The translations under genes and the position numbers were made by a program. 27,215 nt of DNA from Armatimonadota bacterium. GTDB lineage: Bacteria; Armatimonadota; Hebobacteria; Hebobacterales; WVXJ01. The notes beneath the pieces are model-generated. The model ran no database searches and was not told the origin of the DNA. It saw only the letters and a program-made list of their open reading frames with translations. This document shows positions 6,432 to 15,184 of the stretch, one piece after another; positions within the stretch are counted from its first letter, which is position 1, and each line of letters starts with the position of its first letter. The DNA is taken from the NCBI GenBank assembly GCA_011773575.1, contig WVXJ01000220.1, forward strand, positions 22,786 to 50,000. The letters are read 5' to 3'.

Positions 6432-7361
6432 ATGCACAAAGGAAGGCCTACGATAGTCATACAGAGCCAAGGCACTCCTGCAGCCGCCCGGTCGGGAGAC
6501 GGGCAGATTCTCCGCGGGGCATTCGCGGGGGCCGTTGCCATCCATCTCGCCATGATTTCCGCCTTCGGCCTGATTCCATCGTGGCAGGCGAACGGCCTGG
6601 ATATTCACAAGATCAACCTGTTCAGGAGTGCTGGGGCCTCCTTCGCACAGCCGGTTCAAATGATCAGCCTGGACGCATTGGGCGGCGATTCGGCGACGGA
6701 ATTGCTCCGCGACACGCCTGCTCGGCCGGACACGGCGGAGGTCACCGTTCGTAAACCTGAACCGACCAGACACAGTCCCGTTGTGCCTACCCCAAGCGAG
6801 GTAACCACATCGGAAAACACAGTCCTCTCCACACATCGGCCGGGAGAATTGGACCAACCGGACGAACCGCCCTTGCCTGGAGGCATGGGCAGCGGGCCGC
6901 AACTTCCGTCTACTGGGACAACGCAAGCATCGGGACCTGATGTGTCTGTTGGCGCGGGTGGCGATACTGAGTTGGGCGAGTTGCCCGGCAGTGGCACTGG
7001 CAGCGGTTCAGGCACAGGTTCGGGTACGGTGACGGACTCGGGCGAAGACGGACAGGGTGGGGGCGAGAGTTTCGTTTCCCGGCTGGCAGACCGTTCTATC
7101 CCGGAGGTGACCTATCGAGGCGGGCTCAACTATCCTCCTTCGGCCGCCGATGAGGGAGTGGAAGGAGAGGTAGTGTTGGAGGTGTTGGTAGATGAGAAGG
7201 GACAAGTGGCGGACACAAAAATCATCTCCTCCGCAGGTGATAAGAGATTGGATGCCGCCGCAACTGAATGGGTTAGAAGATGGTGCTACTTGCCCGCGGT
7301 GCAAGACGGCACGCCTCGCAAAGTATGGACCAAGGCAAAAGTATCTTTTCGTTTGGAATGA
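6432..7361 (+). CDS. tonB: TonB energy transducer with Gly/Ser-rich linker
   Basis: TonB carries proton-motive energy from ExbBD across the periplasm to the outer-membrane receptor. I chose ATG 6432, 11 bases after the exbD stop, giving 309 residues. A membrane helix at about 27-48 includes H38 in AVAIHLAM, where TonB has its functional His. The spacer (about 50-220) has scattered prolines, then a run of about 25 residues dominated by Gly, Ser and Thr at 186-210, instead of the usual EP/KP repeats. The C-terminal TonB domain is at about 230-309: YPPSAADEGVEGEVVLEVLVD, then the AAATEWVRRWCYLPA helix and a final strand. A longer frame opens upstream but overlaps exbD and has no ribosome site. 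The call is firm. Confidence 0.9.
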   Translation: MHKGRPTIVIQSQGTPAAARSGDGQILRGAFAGAVAIHLAMISAFGLIPSWQANGLDIHKINLFRSAGASFAQPVQMISLDALGGDSATELLRDTPARPDTAEVTVRKPEPTRHSPVVPTPSEVTTSENTVLSTHRPGELDQPDEPPLPGGMGSGPQLPSTGTTQASGPDVSVGAGGDTELGELPGSGTGSGSGTGSGTVTDSGEDGQGGGESFVSRLADRSIPEVTYRGGLNYPPSAADEGVEGEVVLEVLVDEKGQVADTKIISSAGDKRLDAAATEWVRRWCYLPAVQDGTPRKVWTKAKVSFRLE

Positions 7362-7425
7362 ATAAGATGTTTCAGGACTCATATATTTCCTTTTTCTCGG
7401 GTCACCAAATTAAGGAGGACAATAC

Positions 7426-9954
7426 ATGAAGAGGGCCACCGGACTAATCTTTCTCCTCTGTTGCCTGACGGGAATAGTCGTGTTGAGCTTGGCAGGGCCG
7501 GCGAACGCCGCCTTGACAGGCATCATCTCAGGAACTGTCGAGGATGCGGCGACTGGAAAGGCGCTTTCCGGAGCGAACGTAATCCTGTCTCCCATCGGAT
7601 ATTCGACAGTCACCGATGAGGCAGGCGAGTTGCTGTTCACCGCGGTTCCGCCGGGGAACTACACACTGACCGCCAACCTGGTTGGATATGCTGAGGTCCG
7701 TATGACCGATGTAGCGGTTACGCAGGACCATACCACACAGATTGAGATAACTCTCGATCCGGCAGTGGTGGAGGCTGTAGGAGCGGAAGCAGTGGTAGTT
7801 GCGGCGAGGGTGCATATACGCCCTGAACAGACAGGCTCGACCTATGTACAGACCGCAGAAGATGAGCGCACTACTCTTTCCCAGCCCAACGACCGCTATC
7901 AGTTTCCCGGTCTGGTGTTCACCCAACCCGGCGTGGTGCCTGATTCCACCTTCTTCCCGCACATTCGCGGTGCACGGGAAAATCAGGTGGGCTACATGAT
8001 TGAAGGCATTCCCATTGTGGAGCCTAACAACAATGTCTTCGCCACAAACCTGGTTACAGTCGGCCTGAACAGGATGGAACTCTTTACAGGCGGCTGGGAT
8101 GCCCAGTATGGAAGCCAGGTGGGGGGAGTCATCAATGAAGTGGTCAAGCGCGGTGACCAGGTGCGCGGCGGATCGTTCGAAGTGGCCGCGGGTACCCCGA
8201 CGAATCTGCATCAATTCGTACTGGAAGCGGGTGATGTCGGTAAGGAGCCGGGGAGCAGCTGGTATTTCGCCGCCAATGCATGGGGCAGCCAATTCCCGGG
8301 AGATAACTTCATCAGCAAGACCCCACTCTGCCTTGACAGCATCTTCAAGGGTGTGATGCCGCTGAATGACGAAGATTCATTGACTCTTCTCGCGCATCAC
8401 GGCTATGCCGCCTACCATTTTCATTTTCTGCATACCCGAGAGTTCAATGCCGCGACCGGACTCTTCGAGGACGCGCCGGAGAAGATCGATAATTCGACAC
8501 AAGCCTACAACTTGGACGCACTTACCTATACTCACTCTCTCGGCGAAAAATCGTATTGGACGGCACGCCTTTATCGGCACAACAATTTCATCAGCGTTCA
8601 CGCCGGCTCCGACATATTCGTGATCTTCCAGCGGCGACAGCAGAGGATGTTCGGAGCGCAACTGGATTATGTAAGCCAGGAATCACCCGACCATCTCTTC
8701 TATGCCGGCATCTGGAAGATTGATTCCAAGAACCGCTGGCGAACCGCCATGGACTTCCCTCCTTCATTCGGTCCCTTTGATCAGGAGGCCAACAACGATA
8801 CCCGTAATCTGCAGATCTATGTGCAGGATACGCGGCGCATTGCCCCACGCCTCAATGTGGGATTGGGATTGCGCTATGAAGAGATGAAATTCAAGCGGCC
8901 CGAATTCGGAGACCTCAACCTTTCCGAGGTCAGCCCGAGGGTAGGACTAACTTATGAACTCGTGCCTGGCCGACTCCTGGTGCGTGCTTCGGCCGGGAAA
9001 TATGTCCAATTCCCGCCCGCCAGCAGAACCGGCGTTCTATTCCGTGAGGGTGATCCTTCAGACCCGTTCTCTCCTCCCTCCTGGTATATGTTCCAAGAGG
9101 GTCGCTCTCAACTCAAGCCGCAGAAAGACACCAACAGAGAGTTGGGTCTGGAATATAAGCTCGACGGTAATACCTTGATTTCTGCGTCGGCCTTTGTTCG
9201 AAAATCAGAAGATATGCTCCAGCTTTGGGCCGGGCCCAATGATGATCCGGATGATTATGATCCAGGTGTCTTCTGGGACAGCCCGTTCAGATTCGCCTCT
9301 AATGGCAGGGGTAAATATCGGGGCCTGGAATTGAAAATTGACCGGAAGTTGGCGAATAACCTCCGCGCCTGGATCTCCTACACCAAGCTCAATGCCAAGG
9401 CCACAACTTCCGCGGAGAATGTGTTCCCGCTAGGTCTCTCCACCACCGGAGATGCGGAGGATATGTACCCCGTTGACTGGGATCAGGAAGAGACGCTGGT
9501 CTGCGCGGCAAGTTGGAAGAAAGGCCGGCTGGAGGTTTCTCCCTGGTTGATGTGGGGAAGCGGCTTCCCCTTCAATCTCCAAAGCGGATTGGATATTGAT
9601 CCGACGGGAGGCTTCGACCACATCAACGACGGCGGCGGGAACCCGATTCCCATTCTTCTGAACGGCCAACCGCAACAGGCAACTGATCCGAATACCTATC
9701 GGCTGGGAGACAACTTCCTGCTGAGTCTGAACCTGACTTACCACAAGGACAAGGATTCGGAATGGTTCCTGGACATCTACAATATCCTTGACCGGCGTGA
9801 TGTGACCAACATGGTATGGTATCACCCCGATACCGGCGCCGTTCTGGGCTTGAGACCGGCAAACGCGACCTATCCCTTTGGCTATATCGAATACGTGCCG
9901 TTCTCAAGCACTCTGCCGCGGTCAATTGCTTTCGGATTACGCCAGAGATTCTAG
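7426..9954 (+). CDS. TonB-dependent outer-membrane receptor with N-terminal carboxypeptidase-regulatory-like domain
   Basis: An 842-residue outer-membrane receptor, last gene of the TonB operon. AAGGAGGACAATAC before ATG 7426 is a strong ribosome site. A signal peptide covers residues 1-28 (cleavage near AGPANA). Residues about 32-110 are a carboxypeptidase-regulatory-like beta-sandwich (SGTVEDAATGKALSGANV, then VPPGNYTL). EAVVVAA at 121-127 resembles a TonB box. The plug follows, with FPHIRGARENQVGYMIEGIP and QVGGVINEVVKRG. The remainder is a beta-barrel ending in Phe (LRQRF), the usual C-terminal signal for outer-membrane insertion. This N-terminal domain is typical of Bacteroidota-like and related receptors. 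The substrate is unknown: no SusD gene, siderophore gene or riboswitch is nearby. Confidence 0.9.
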   Translation: MKRATGLIFLLCCLTGIVVLSLAGPANAALTGIISGTVEDAATGKALSGANVILSPIGYSTVTDEAGELLFTAVPPGNYTLTANLVGYAEVRMTDVAVTQDHTTQIEITLDPAVVEAVGAEAVVVAARVHIRPEQTGSTYVQTAEDERTTLSQPNDRYQFPGLVFTQPGVVPDSTFFPHIRGARENQVGYMIEGIPIVEPNNNVFATNLVTVGLNRMELFTGGWDAQYGSQVGGVINEVVKRGDQVRGGSFEVAAGTPTNLHQFVLEAGDVGKEPGSSWYFAANAWGSQFPGDNFISKTPLCLDSIFKGVMPLNDEDSLTLLAHHGYAAYHFHFLHTREFNAATGLFEDAPEKIDNSTQAYNLDALTYTHSLGEKSYWTARLYRHNNFISVHAGSDIFVIFQRRQQRMFGAQLDYVSQESPDHLFYAGIWKIDSKNRWRTAMDFPPSFGPFDQEANNDTRNLQIYVQDTRRIAPRLNVGLGLRYEEMKFKRPEFGDLNLSEVSPRVGLTYELVPGRLLVRASAGKYVQFPPASRTGVLFREGDPSDPFSPPSWYMFQEGRSQLKPQKDTNRELGLEYKLDGNTLISASAFVRKSEDMLQLWAGPNDDPDDYDPGVFWDSPFRFASNGRGKYRGLELKIDRKLANNLRAWISYTKLNAKATTSAENVFPLGLSTTGDAEDMYPVDWDQEETLVCAASWKKGRLEVSPWLMWGSGFPFNLQSGLDIDPTGGFDHINDGGGNPIPILLNGQPQQATDPNTYRLGDNFLLSLNLTYHKDKDSEWFLDIYNILDRRDVTNMVWYHPDTGAVLGLRPANATYPFGYIEYVPFSSTLPRSIAFGLRQRF

Positions 9955-9995
9955 ACGCACATAAGCGTTTGCCTGAAAGGCGCTTCTTTCCGTGC

Positions 9996-10021
9996 GGAGG
10001 CGGGTCATCTGACCCGCCTCC
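9996..10021 (+). terminator. Strong hairpin after the TonB receptor gene
   Basis: A perfect 12-base inverted repeat, GGAGGCGGGTCA and its complement around a two-base centre, starts 41 bases after the receptor stop. A weaker hairpin (GCCT/AGGC at 9971-9981, followed by CTTTC) precedes it. The T-tract after the main stem is poor (TGCTATTAG), so it may end transcription only partly or act with another factor. Confidence 0.55.
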
Positions 10022-10201
10022 TGCTATTAGTGGCCGCCGCGAATCTGGCTCTACCGCTTTCATCTGTATTCACGCTGTGGTAATCTCAACCGCAAATCTG
10101 CGCATTGTACTTGAGAGAAGGTAAACCTAATCCCCGTATGGAAATCAACTTTACGCTAGCTTATTGGCAACGCAGTATGCATTATCATCGTAGGAGTAAG
10201 T

Positions 10202-11803
10202 ATGAAGGTCCTCAAAGAAGGTGCCCCGCAGGAAACTCTCCAAGTGGCGGTTTCAACTAACGCTTCACGATGGCATCGATTCACTCTGCTTTGGCTGGTA
10301 TTCTGCGGCGGAGTAGCGGTGATGGGCATGGAGATGACCGCTTCCCAGCTGATCGCCCCCTATTTCGGCAGCACCATATCGGTCTGGACCAGCCTCATCG
10401 GTCTGGTTCTGGTGTTCCTGACGACAGGTTACTACTTGGGGGGCGCGCTGGCGGACCGGCGCCCTTCCCGCGGCCTGCTGGGAACGATCGTGTTGACAGC
10501 CGGCGCAGCCATGATTGTTATGCCGTTGGTTAGCGTACCGGTTCTGCAAATGGCCTGGCAGCTCACCCCAAGCGCGGGGCTGCTGGGCGGCTCTCTGGTT
10601 GGCACTTTCATCCTCCTGTCGGTACCCAACATTCTGCTTGGCTGTATCTGCCCGTTTGCGATGAAACTCAGTATTCTCGACCTTGGCCGGACGGGGAGAG
10701 CCTCCGGCAACATCTACGCGATTTCCGCGATAGGCAGTGTGATCGGCACTTTTCTTCCTGTGCTGGTCACCATTGAAGCATTTGGGGTGCGGCGTTCTCT
10801 GATGATCTTCGGAGCGCTGCTGATCGTGGCTGCGATACTCCTCTTGAGCCGGCTGCGCTATACGCCCGCGACTGCGGTCATGCTGCTACTGGCGGTGCCG
10901 CTTACACCGATACTTCCCACGAAAGGTCTGATAGCGGAGCGTGAATCCGCCTACAACTATCTGCAGGTGGTGGAAGCAGGAAACGCCAAGGTACTCATTG
11001 TGGACTGGGGAGCATTTTCTTTCTACGCCCCTGGTGAATTTCGCACCGGTCAGTACTATGATTATCTACTGCTGGCCCCACTCATGCGCGCACAAGCGCC
11101 GACCGAATCACTGCATCGGGCACTGGTAATAGGCCTTGGCGCGGGAACTATCTCGAAACAGGCTACCCAGGCTTACGGCCCTATCGGAATTGATGGTGTG
11201 GAGATAGATCCTGCCATTGTGGAGTTGGGCCGGACCTACTTCGACATGCACGAGCCCAACTTGCGCGTTCATGAGACCGATGGACGAGCGTTCCTTGCCG
11301 CCTCTCGAGAGCCGTATGACTGGGTAGTGGTGGACGCCTATCAGGGCTCTGAGATTCCTTCGCATCTGGTAACAAAAGAGTTCTTCAGACTTCTAAAGAG
11401 CCGAATGACCTCAGATGGGGTGCTGTCCGTCAATGTCGCCTGGTGGGAGCCGAGCGATACAGAACTGCTTCAGCGGCTGGTAGTGACAGTTAAGACCGCC
11501 TTCCCCACCGTATGCGCTATAACCGGTATCTCTCGACAGTCGGGGGCCGTGTTGTTGGCGGGAGGGGAGGAGGCGTCTCCCGACAGAATCATCGAGAATG
11601 CGAGAATCGTAGGACATCAGGGCCTGATGGAGATTGCCGACGAACTCGGTGACAACCAGCCGCCGCAATTGGAGGTCCCGGAGGGACTGACGGGGATGCC
11701 CTTGACGGATGACCGGGGCCTCTTGAACAAGGTAGTGGATCGGATGTACCTGAAAGCGCGCAAAGATGCCTATGAGCGAGAGCGGGAGGCTTTGGGGCTA
11801 TAA
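10202..11803 (+). CDS. Membrane protein with C-terminal spermidine-synthase-like methyltransferase fold
   Basis: The 533-residue protein joins an N-terminal membrane half (about eight hydrophobic helices, 28-240) to a soluble C-terminal Rossmann domain of the polyamine-synthase (PABS) superfamily. Motifs there are IGLGAGTIS (310-318), VEIDP (333-337), HETDGRAF (357-364) and VVVDAYQG (375-382). The last differs from the DSxDPxG signature of true spermidine synthases, so aminopropyl transfer is doubtful. The fused layout is common in uncharacterised bacterial proteins annotated as fused MFS/spermidine synthase. Start ATG 10202 has AGGAGT five bases upstream. It lies about 250 bp after the receptor gene, beyond the hairpin, so probably has its own promoter. 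It converges on the R3H ATPase gene, with stops 12 bp apart. Confidence 0.8.
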   Translation: MKVLKEGAPQETLQVAVSTNASRWHRFTLLWLVFCGGVAVMGMEMTASQLIAPYFGSTISVWTSLIGLVLVFLTTGYYLGGALADRRPSRGLLGTIVLTAGAAMIVMPLVSVPVLQMAWQLTPSAGLLGGSLVGTFILLSVPNILLGCICPFAMKLSILDLGRTGRASGNIYAISAIGSVIGTFLPVLVTIEAFGVRRSLMIFGALLIVAAILLLSRLRYTPATAVMLLLAVPLTPILPTKGLIAERESAYNYLQVVEAGNAKVLIVDWGAFSFYAPGEFRTGQYYDYLLLAPLMRAQAPTESLHRALVIGLGAGTISKQATQAYGPIGIDGVEIDPAIVELGRTYFDMHEPNLRVHETDGRAFLAASREPYDWVVVDAYQGSEIPSHLVTKEFFRLLKSRMTSDGVLSVNVAWWEPSDTELLQRLVVTVKTAFPTVCAITGISRQSGAVLLAGGEEASPDRIIENARIVGHQGLMEIADELGDNQPPQLEVPEGLTGMPLTDDRGLLNKVVDRMYLKARKDAYEREREALGL

Positions 11804-11815
11804 TCTAACATCTTG

Positions 11816-13336
11816 CTACTTCGGCAAAACCTTGACTCTCCGCTTCGGGTCCACGCCCGTGCTTTGGGTGGTAAGACCATACTGGTCGGCGAGACGGTGT
11901 TGAAGCCTGCGCAATGGCGCCGACACCGGCGGAAGTTCTACTGCTTGTGAGGTATCCAGGACTTGTCTGATGGCCTGCTCGGCGGCGTTTAAGGCAATGT
12001 CTTCGGGTGTACGTTGTTTGACCCGAAAAACTTCTCTAAGCGCCAGCAGTATTTGGTGTAACGTGTTGGCGCGCAAAACGTGCAGCCGAGCTCGCCTCTC
12101 CGCTTCTTTCAATTTTGTCTTCTGCTTGCGATGATGTGCCTTGAGTGCCAGGACAAGGTCAGCCTCATCACTGTTTCTCACTATCTTTGCTCCGACTCCG
12201 AGTTCAACAATGGCCTTTTCCAATTTGCTGCGATTGACTCCATAGGGAAAGATGCGTAGGGGCCGGCCGACTTTCGCCATCTCAGGGCCCATCGGCGCTT
12301 TTTCCTTCTGCTCCCACCCGTAGCCAACCTGTTGAGATGAGACTACTTCCACGCTGCCATCAGGCTTGCGCAGCCGAATCTCGGGAGAGATTCGTTCACC
12401 GCGAAGAAATGCATCCACAGTTTCCGCCATATCGAAATGGATGGCCAACTGGTCAATCTCCATTATCTCCACCACCGTATCGAAACTGGGCGGAGATTTC
12501 CTTTCCAGAACGGTCTTTTGTGTGCGGCGGCGGGCGGCCTCTTCATCCGAAAGAATCACCGCTTGTACTCCTCCCACCAGATCCGAGAGGGTGGGGTTCA
12601 TGATGAGATTGTCCAGAGTGTTTCCATGGGCGGTACCGATGAGCTGCACTCCTCTTTCCGCGATGGTGCGGGCCGCAAAGGCCTCCGCCTCTGTGCCTAT
12701 CTCGTCAATTACTATGACCTCCGGCATGTGGTTTTCGACCGCTTCAATCATGACAGAGTGTTGAAGTTCCGGCCGGCGTACCTGCATTCTGCGCGCTCGT
12801 CCAATGGCGGGATGAGGAACATCTCCGTCGCCTGCAATCTCGTTGGAGGTGTCAACTATCACTACCCGCTTACCGAACTCATCTGCCAGCACACGAGCCA
12901 CTTCCCTGAGTTTCGTAGTCTTGCCGATGCCCGGACGGCCCAACAGGAGAATGCTCTTGCCTGTCTCGACGATATCTCGAATAATGTCAATGGTGCCGTA
13001 GACCGCACGGCCGATGCGGCAGGTAAGGCCCACCGCTTGCTTGCGCCGATTGAGTATGGCGGAGATACGATGCAGGGTAGCGGGAATTCCCGCGCGGTTG
13101 TCTTCTCCGAACTCCCCAACGCGGCTGCCGACATACTCCAAGTCGTCATGAGTTACCGGCTGCTGCGAGAGGTGGACGATGTTATTCACATAGCGGGCCT
13201 CCGGGAGCCGGCCCAGATCCAGGATAATCTCGAGGAGCCCCTCCCGACCGTCCTCAACTGATAAGGCCTCTCGAAGATGTGGAGGAAGAACATCTAGAAG
13301 TTGGTTGAGATCGTCAACTATTTCTCGGCCTGACAT
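11816..13336 (-). CDS. R3H domain AAA-type ATPase (Ycf45/SpoIIIAA-like)
   Basis: A 506-residue predicted nucleic-acid-binding ATPase. The P-loop LLGRPGIGKTT lies at about 132-142, and a Walker B-like strand VIVIDEIGTEAEAFAA at about 205-220; the ATPase resembles SpoIIIAA and the chloroplast Ycf45 family. The C-terminus is an R3H module, with the R-x3-H signature RRLQH and a following LTTQSTG strand. The middle part is rich in charged helix (about 400-460). The ATG at 13336 has GGTGAG close upstream; an in-frame GTG at 13345 overlaps the aminotransferase TGA (GTGA), so the two genes are coupled. Function is unknown; binding of RNA or single-stranded DNA is what R3H domains are known for. It is the last gene of the long minus-strand block. 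Confidence 0.85.
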   Translation of the reverse strand: MSGREIVDDLNQLLDVLPPHLREALSVEDGREGLLEIILDLGRLPEARYVNNIVHLSQQPVTHDDLEYVGSRVGEFGEDNRAGIPATLHRISAILNRRKQAVGLTCRIGRAVYGTIDIIRDIVETGKSILLLGRPGIGKTTKLREVARVLADEFGKRVVIVDTSNEIAGDGDVPHPAIGRARRMQVRRPELQHSVMIEAVENHMPEVIVIDEIGTEAEAFAARTIAERGVQLIGTAHGNTLDNLIMNPTLSDLVGGVQAVILSDEEAARRRTQKTVLERKSPPSFDTVVEIMEIDQLAIHFDMAETVDAFLRGERISPEIRLRKPDGSVEVVSSQQVGYGWEQKEKAPMGPEMAKVGRPLRIFPYGVNRSKLEKAIVELGVGAKIVRNSDEADLVLALKAHHRKQKTKLKEAERRARLHVLRANTLHQILLALREVFRVKQRTPEDIALNAAEQAIRQVLDTSQAVELPPVSAPLRRLQHRLADQYGLTTQSTGVDPKRRVKVLPK

Positions 13337-13341
13337 GATAC

Positions 13342-14553
13342 TCACCGATGGTGTCGGACAAAGCGGGCTGTACGTTCCAGTGCTTCTTCGATGTTCTCGA
13401 GAGAGGCGGCATAGGAGATTCGTACAAATCCCTCTCCGGACGCGCCGAAAGCGGTTCCAGGTACCATCGCCACCTTTTCCTCTTCAAGGAGCCGCTGGCA
13501 GAAAGTCTCGGAATTCAGCCCTGTAGAGCGAATACAGGGAAATGCGTAGAAGGCGCCCTTGGGCTCAAAACAGTCAAGTCCCATCTTCCGCAGGCGTGAG
13601 TGAACCACGCGACGGCGTTGGTCATATTGTTCTACCATGCGGCGAACATCTTCACTACCGGTCTTGAGCCCCTCGATGGCCGCCTCCTGCGCGGTGGTGG
13701 GAGTGCACATGATTGTGTAGGTGTGCACTTTCTGCATGGCGGAAATTATGTCTGCAGGTCCGCAGGCATATCCCAGCCTCCAGCCGGTCATCGCGAAAGC
13801 CTTGGAAAAACCGCTCACCAGGAGAGTTCTCTCTTTCATTCCCTCGAAGGCCGCAATCGACGCATGAGTTCCGTCATAAGTCAGTTCCGCGTAGATTTCA
13901 TCCGAAATTACGATGAGGTCAGACTGCAGCGCGACCTCAGCAATGGGCTCCAAGTCCTCGCGGCCCATCACCGCACCCGTGGGATTGTTCGGATAGCCGT
14001 AAAGAAGTACCTTCGCCTTCTTGGCCGGCTTCTTTATTTGCTCGGAAAGGAGCCGGAAATCGTCCTCCGCCTGTGTTACAACCCTGATGGGCTGTCCGCC
14101 CGCAAGTGAAGTGCAGGGCGAGTAGGCGACGAAACAGGGCTCAGGGATAATCACTTCCTCGCCCGGATTCAGCAGGGCGCGCAACCCGATGTCAATTGCC
14201 TCGCTCCCACCCACAGTAACCAGAATTTCTTTATCCGGGTCATATTTCAGCCCAAAGCGCTGTTGCAGATATTCCGAGATAGCAACACGGAGCGCGCGCA
14301 GTCCGAGATTTGGGGTGTACTGAGTATGTCCTCTTTCCAAGGAGAAGATTCCCGCCTCACATATTCCCCAGGGGGTGACGAAATCCGGCTCGCCGATGCC
14401 GAGCGAGATTACTTCCGGCATGGACTCCACAAGGTCAAAGAAGCGCCGAATCCCCGACGGGGCGAGTTCTTGCACCCGCCGGCTGATTTTATCAGGGGTC
14501 TGTGAACGAGTGGATTTGGGCTTCACAGTAGTCTCTCTCGAGTCATAAGGCAT
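13342..14553 (-). CDS. Class I/II pyridoxal-phosphate aminotransferase
   Basis: This 403-residue fold-type I aminotransferase moves an amino group between an amino acid and a 2-oxo acid. Key residues visible are N190 in YPNNPTG, D218 and Y221 in SDEIYAEL, K251 in SGFSKAFAMTGWRLGY (the PLP lysine), and an Arg in FVRISYA near the C-terminus for the substrate carboxylate. This is the aspartate/aromatic-type AspC/PatA subgroup, but the exact amino acid is not decidable. The start at ATG 14553 has no clear ribosome site; GTG 14526 is an alternative that skips nine residues. It lies 76 bp after the pyrE-like gene and overlaps the start region of the R3H ATPase gene. Confidence 0.9.
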   Translation of the reverse strand: MPYDSRETTVKPKSTRSQTPDKISRRVQELAPSGIRRFFDLVESMPEVISLGIGEPDFVTPWGICEAGIFSLERGHTQYTPNLGLRALRVAISEYLQQRFGLKYDPDKEILVTVGGSEAIDIGLRALLNPGEEVIIPEPCFVAYSPCTSLAGGQPIRVVTQAEDDFRLLSEQIKKPAKKAKVLLYGYPNNPTGAVMGREDLEPIAEVALQSDLIVISDEIYAELTYDGTHASIAAFEGMKERTLLVSGFSKAFAMTGWRLGYACGPADIISAMQKVHTYTIMCTPTTAQEAAIEGLKTGSEDVRRMVEQYDQRRRVVHSRLRKMGLDCFEPKGAFYAFPCIRSTGLNSETFCQRLLEEEKVAMVPGTAFGASGEGFVRISYAASLENIEEALERTARFVRHHR

Positions 14554-14629
14554 ATGTGGGCGTTTTGAATCAGTCTATCCGGGAAACCCCGGCAGGTCAA
14601 GGCGAAACCCTCGAGCAGTGTCGTCGGCC

Positions 14630-15160
14630 TCAATCTCCTGCCAAACGGTGGAGTTCGCCCAAGGTAAAGGCCGAACCAAGTGAACACCCTATCTCCTTGA
14701 GGCTCTGACTGCCGCCTTGTTGCCGATCAATCACACACACGACATGTTCCACTACTAACCCCAATTTTCGCATCTCTCTTATCGATGCGCATACCTGGCC
14801 GGCAGTAGTGATTACATCCTCGACCACCACTGCCTTTTCCCCTCTGCTGAAACCACCCTCCACTAAATTGCAGGTACCATAGGTCTTGGCGGCTTTACGA
14901 ACATAAAGGCAGGGTTTTCTCAGCCTTAGAGAGAGTCCCGTCGCCAATGGGATACCACCCAATTCCAAACCAGCCAGCTTGTCAAAGGAGGCGGGCAGAA
15001 GTTTCCGGAGTTCATCCACGAGCGCGGCCAGTAGGAGTGGCTCGCTCTCAAAGCGGTATTTATCCAAATAGAAAGAACTGGTCTTTCCAGACCGTAGCCT
15101 AAACTCTCCGGTCAAGAACGAGGCCGCCTTTACGCGTCTTGCCAGTTCTGCTTTCTCCAT
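14630..15160 (-). CDS. pyrE: Orotate phosphoribosyltransferase-like protein
   Basis: A 176-residue type I phosphoribosyltransferase. It would join orotate (or a similar base) to PRPP, releasing pyrophosphate. The PRPP-binding loop is VVVEDVITTAGQ at 111-122, and the early PyrE patterns FRLRSGKTSSFYLDKYRF (20-37) and ELGGIPLATGLS (66-77, PyrE usually GxxxGGxPLA) fit orotate enzymes. YVRKAAKTYGT (86-96) matches the K-rich pyrophosphate loop. The length is a little below that of E. coli PyrE (213). Start ATG 15160 has GGCAGG just ahead. It begins 24 bp after the GH38 gene. No other pyrimidine gene is in the window, so a salvage or regulatory relative is possible. Confidence 0.85.
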   Translation of the reverse strand: MEKAELARRVKAASFLTGEFRLRSGKTSSFYLDKYRFESEPLLLAALVDELRKLLPASFDKLAGLELGGIPLATGLSLRLRKPCLYVRKAAKTYGTCNLVEGGFSRGEKAVVVEDVITTAGQVCASIREMRKLGLVVEHVVCVIDRQQGGSQSLKEIGCSLGSAFTLGELHRLAGD

Positions 15161-15184
15161 AGGCCTGCCGCATACAGAAAGGTT

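Noticed and set aside
7528..8292. 254-codon frame opposite the TonB receptor gene
   Set aside because: No ribosome site, no recognisable fold, and the sense frame is a clear receptor.
12437..13261. Long open frame on the plus strand opposite the R3H ATPase gene
   Set aside because: It mirrors the strong codon bias of the minus-strand ATPase, has no ribosome site and no protein-like motifs. It is a shadow frame.
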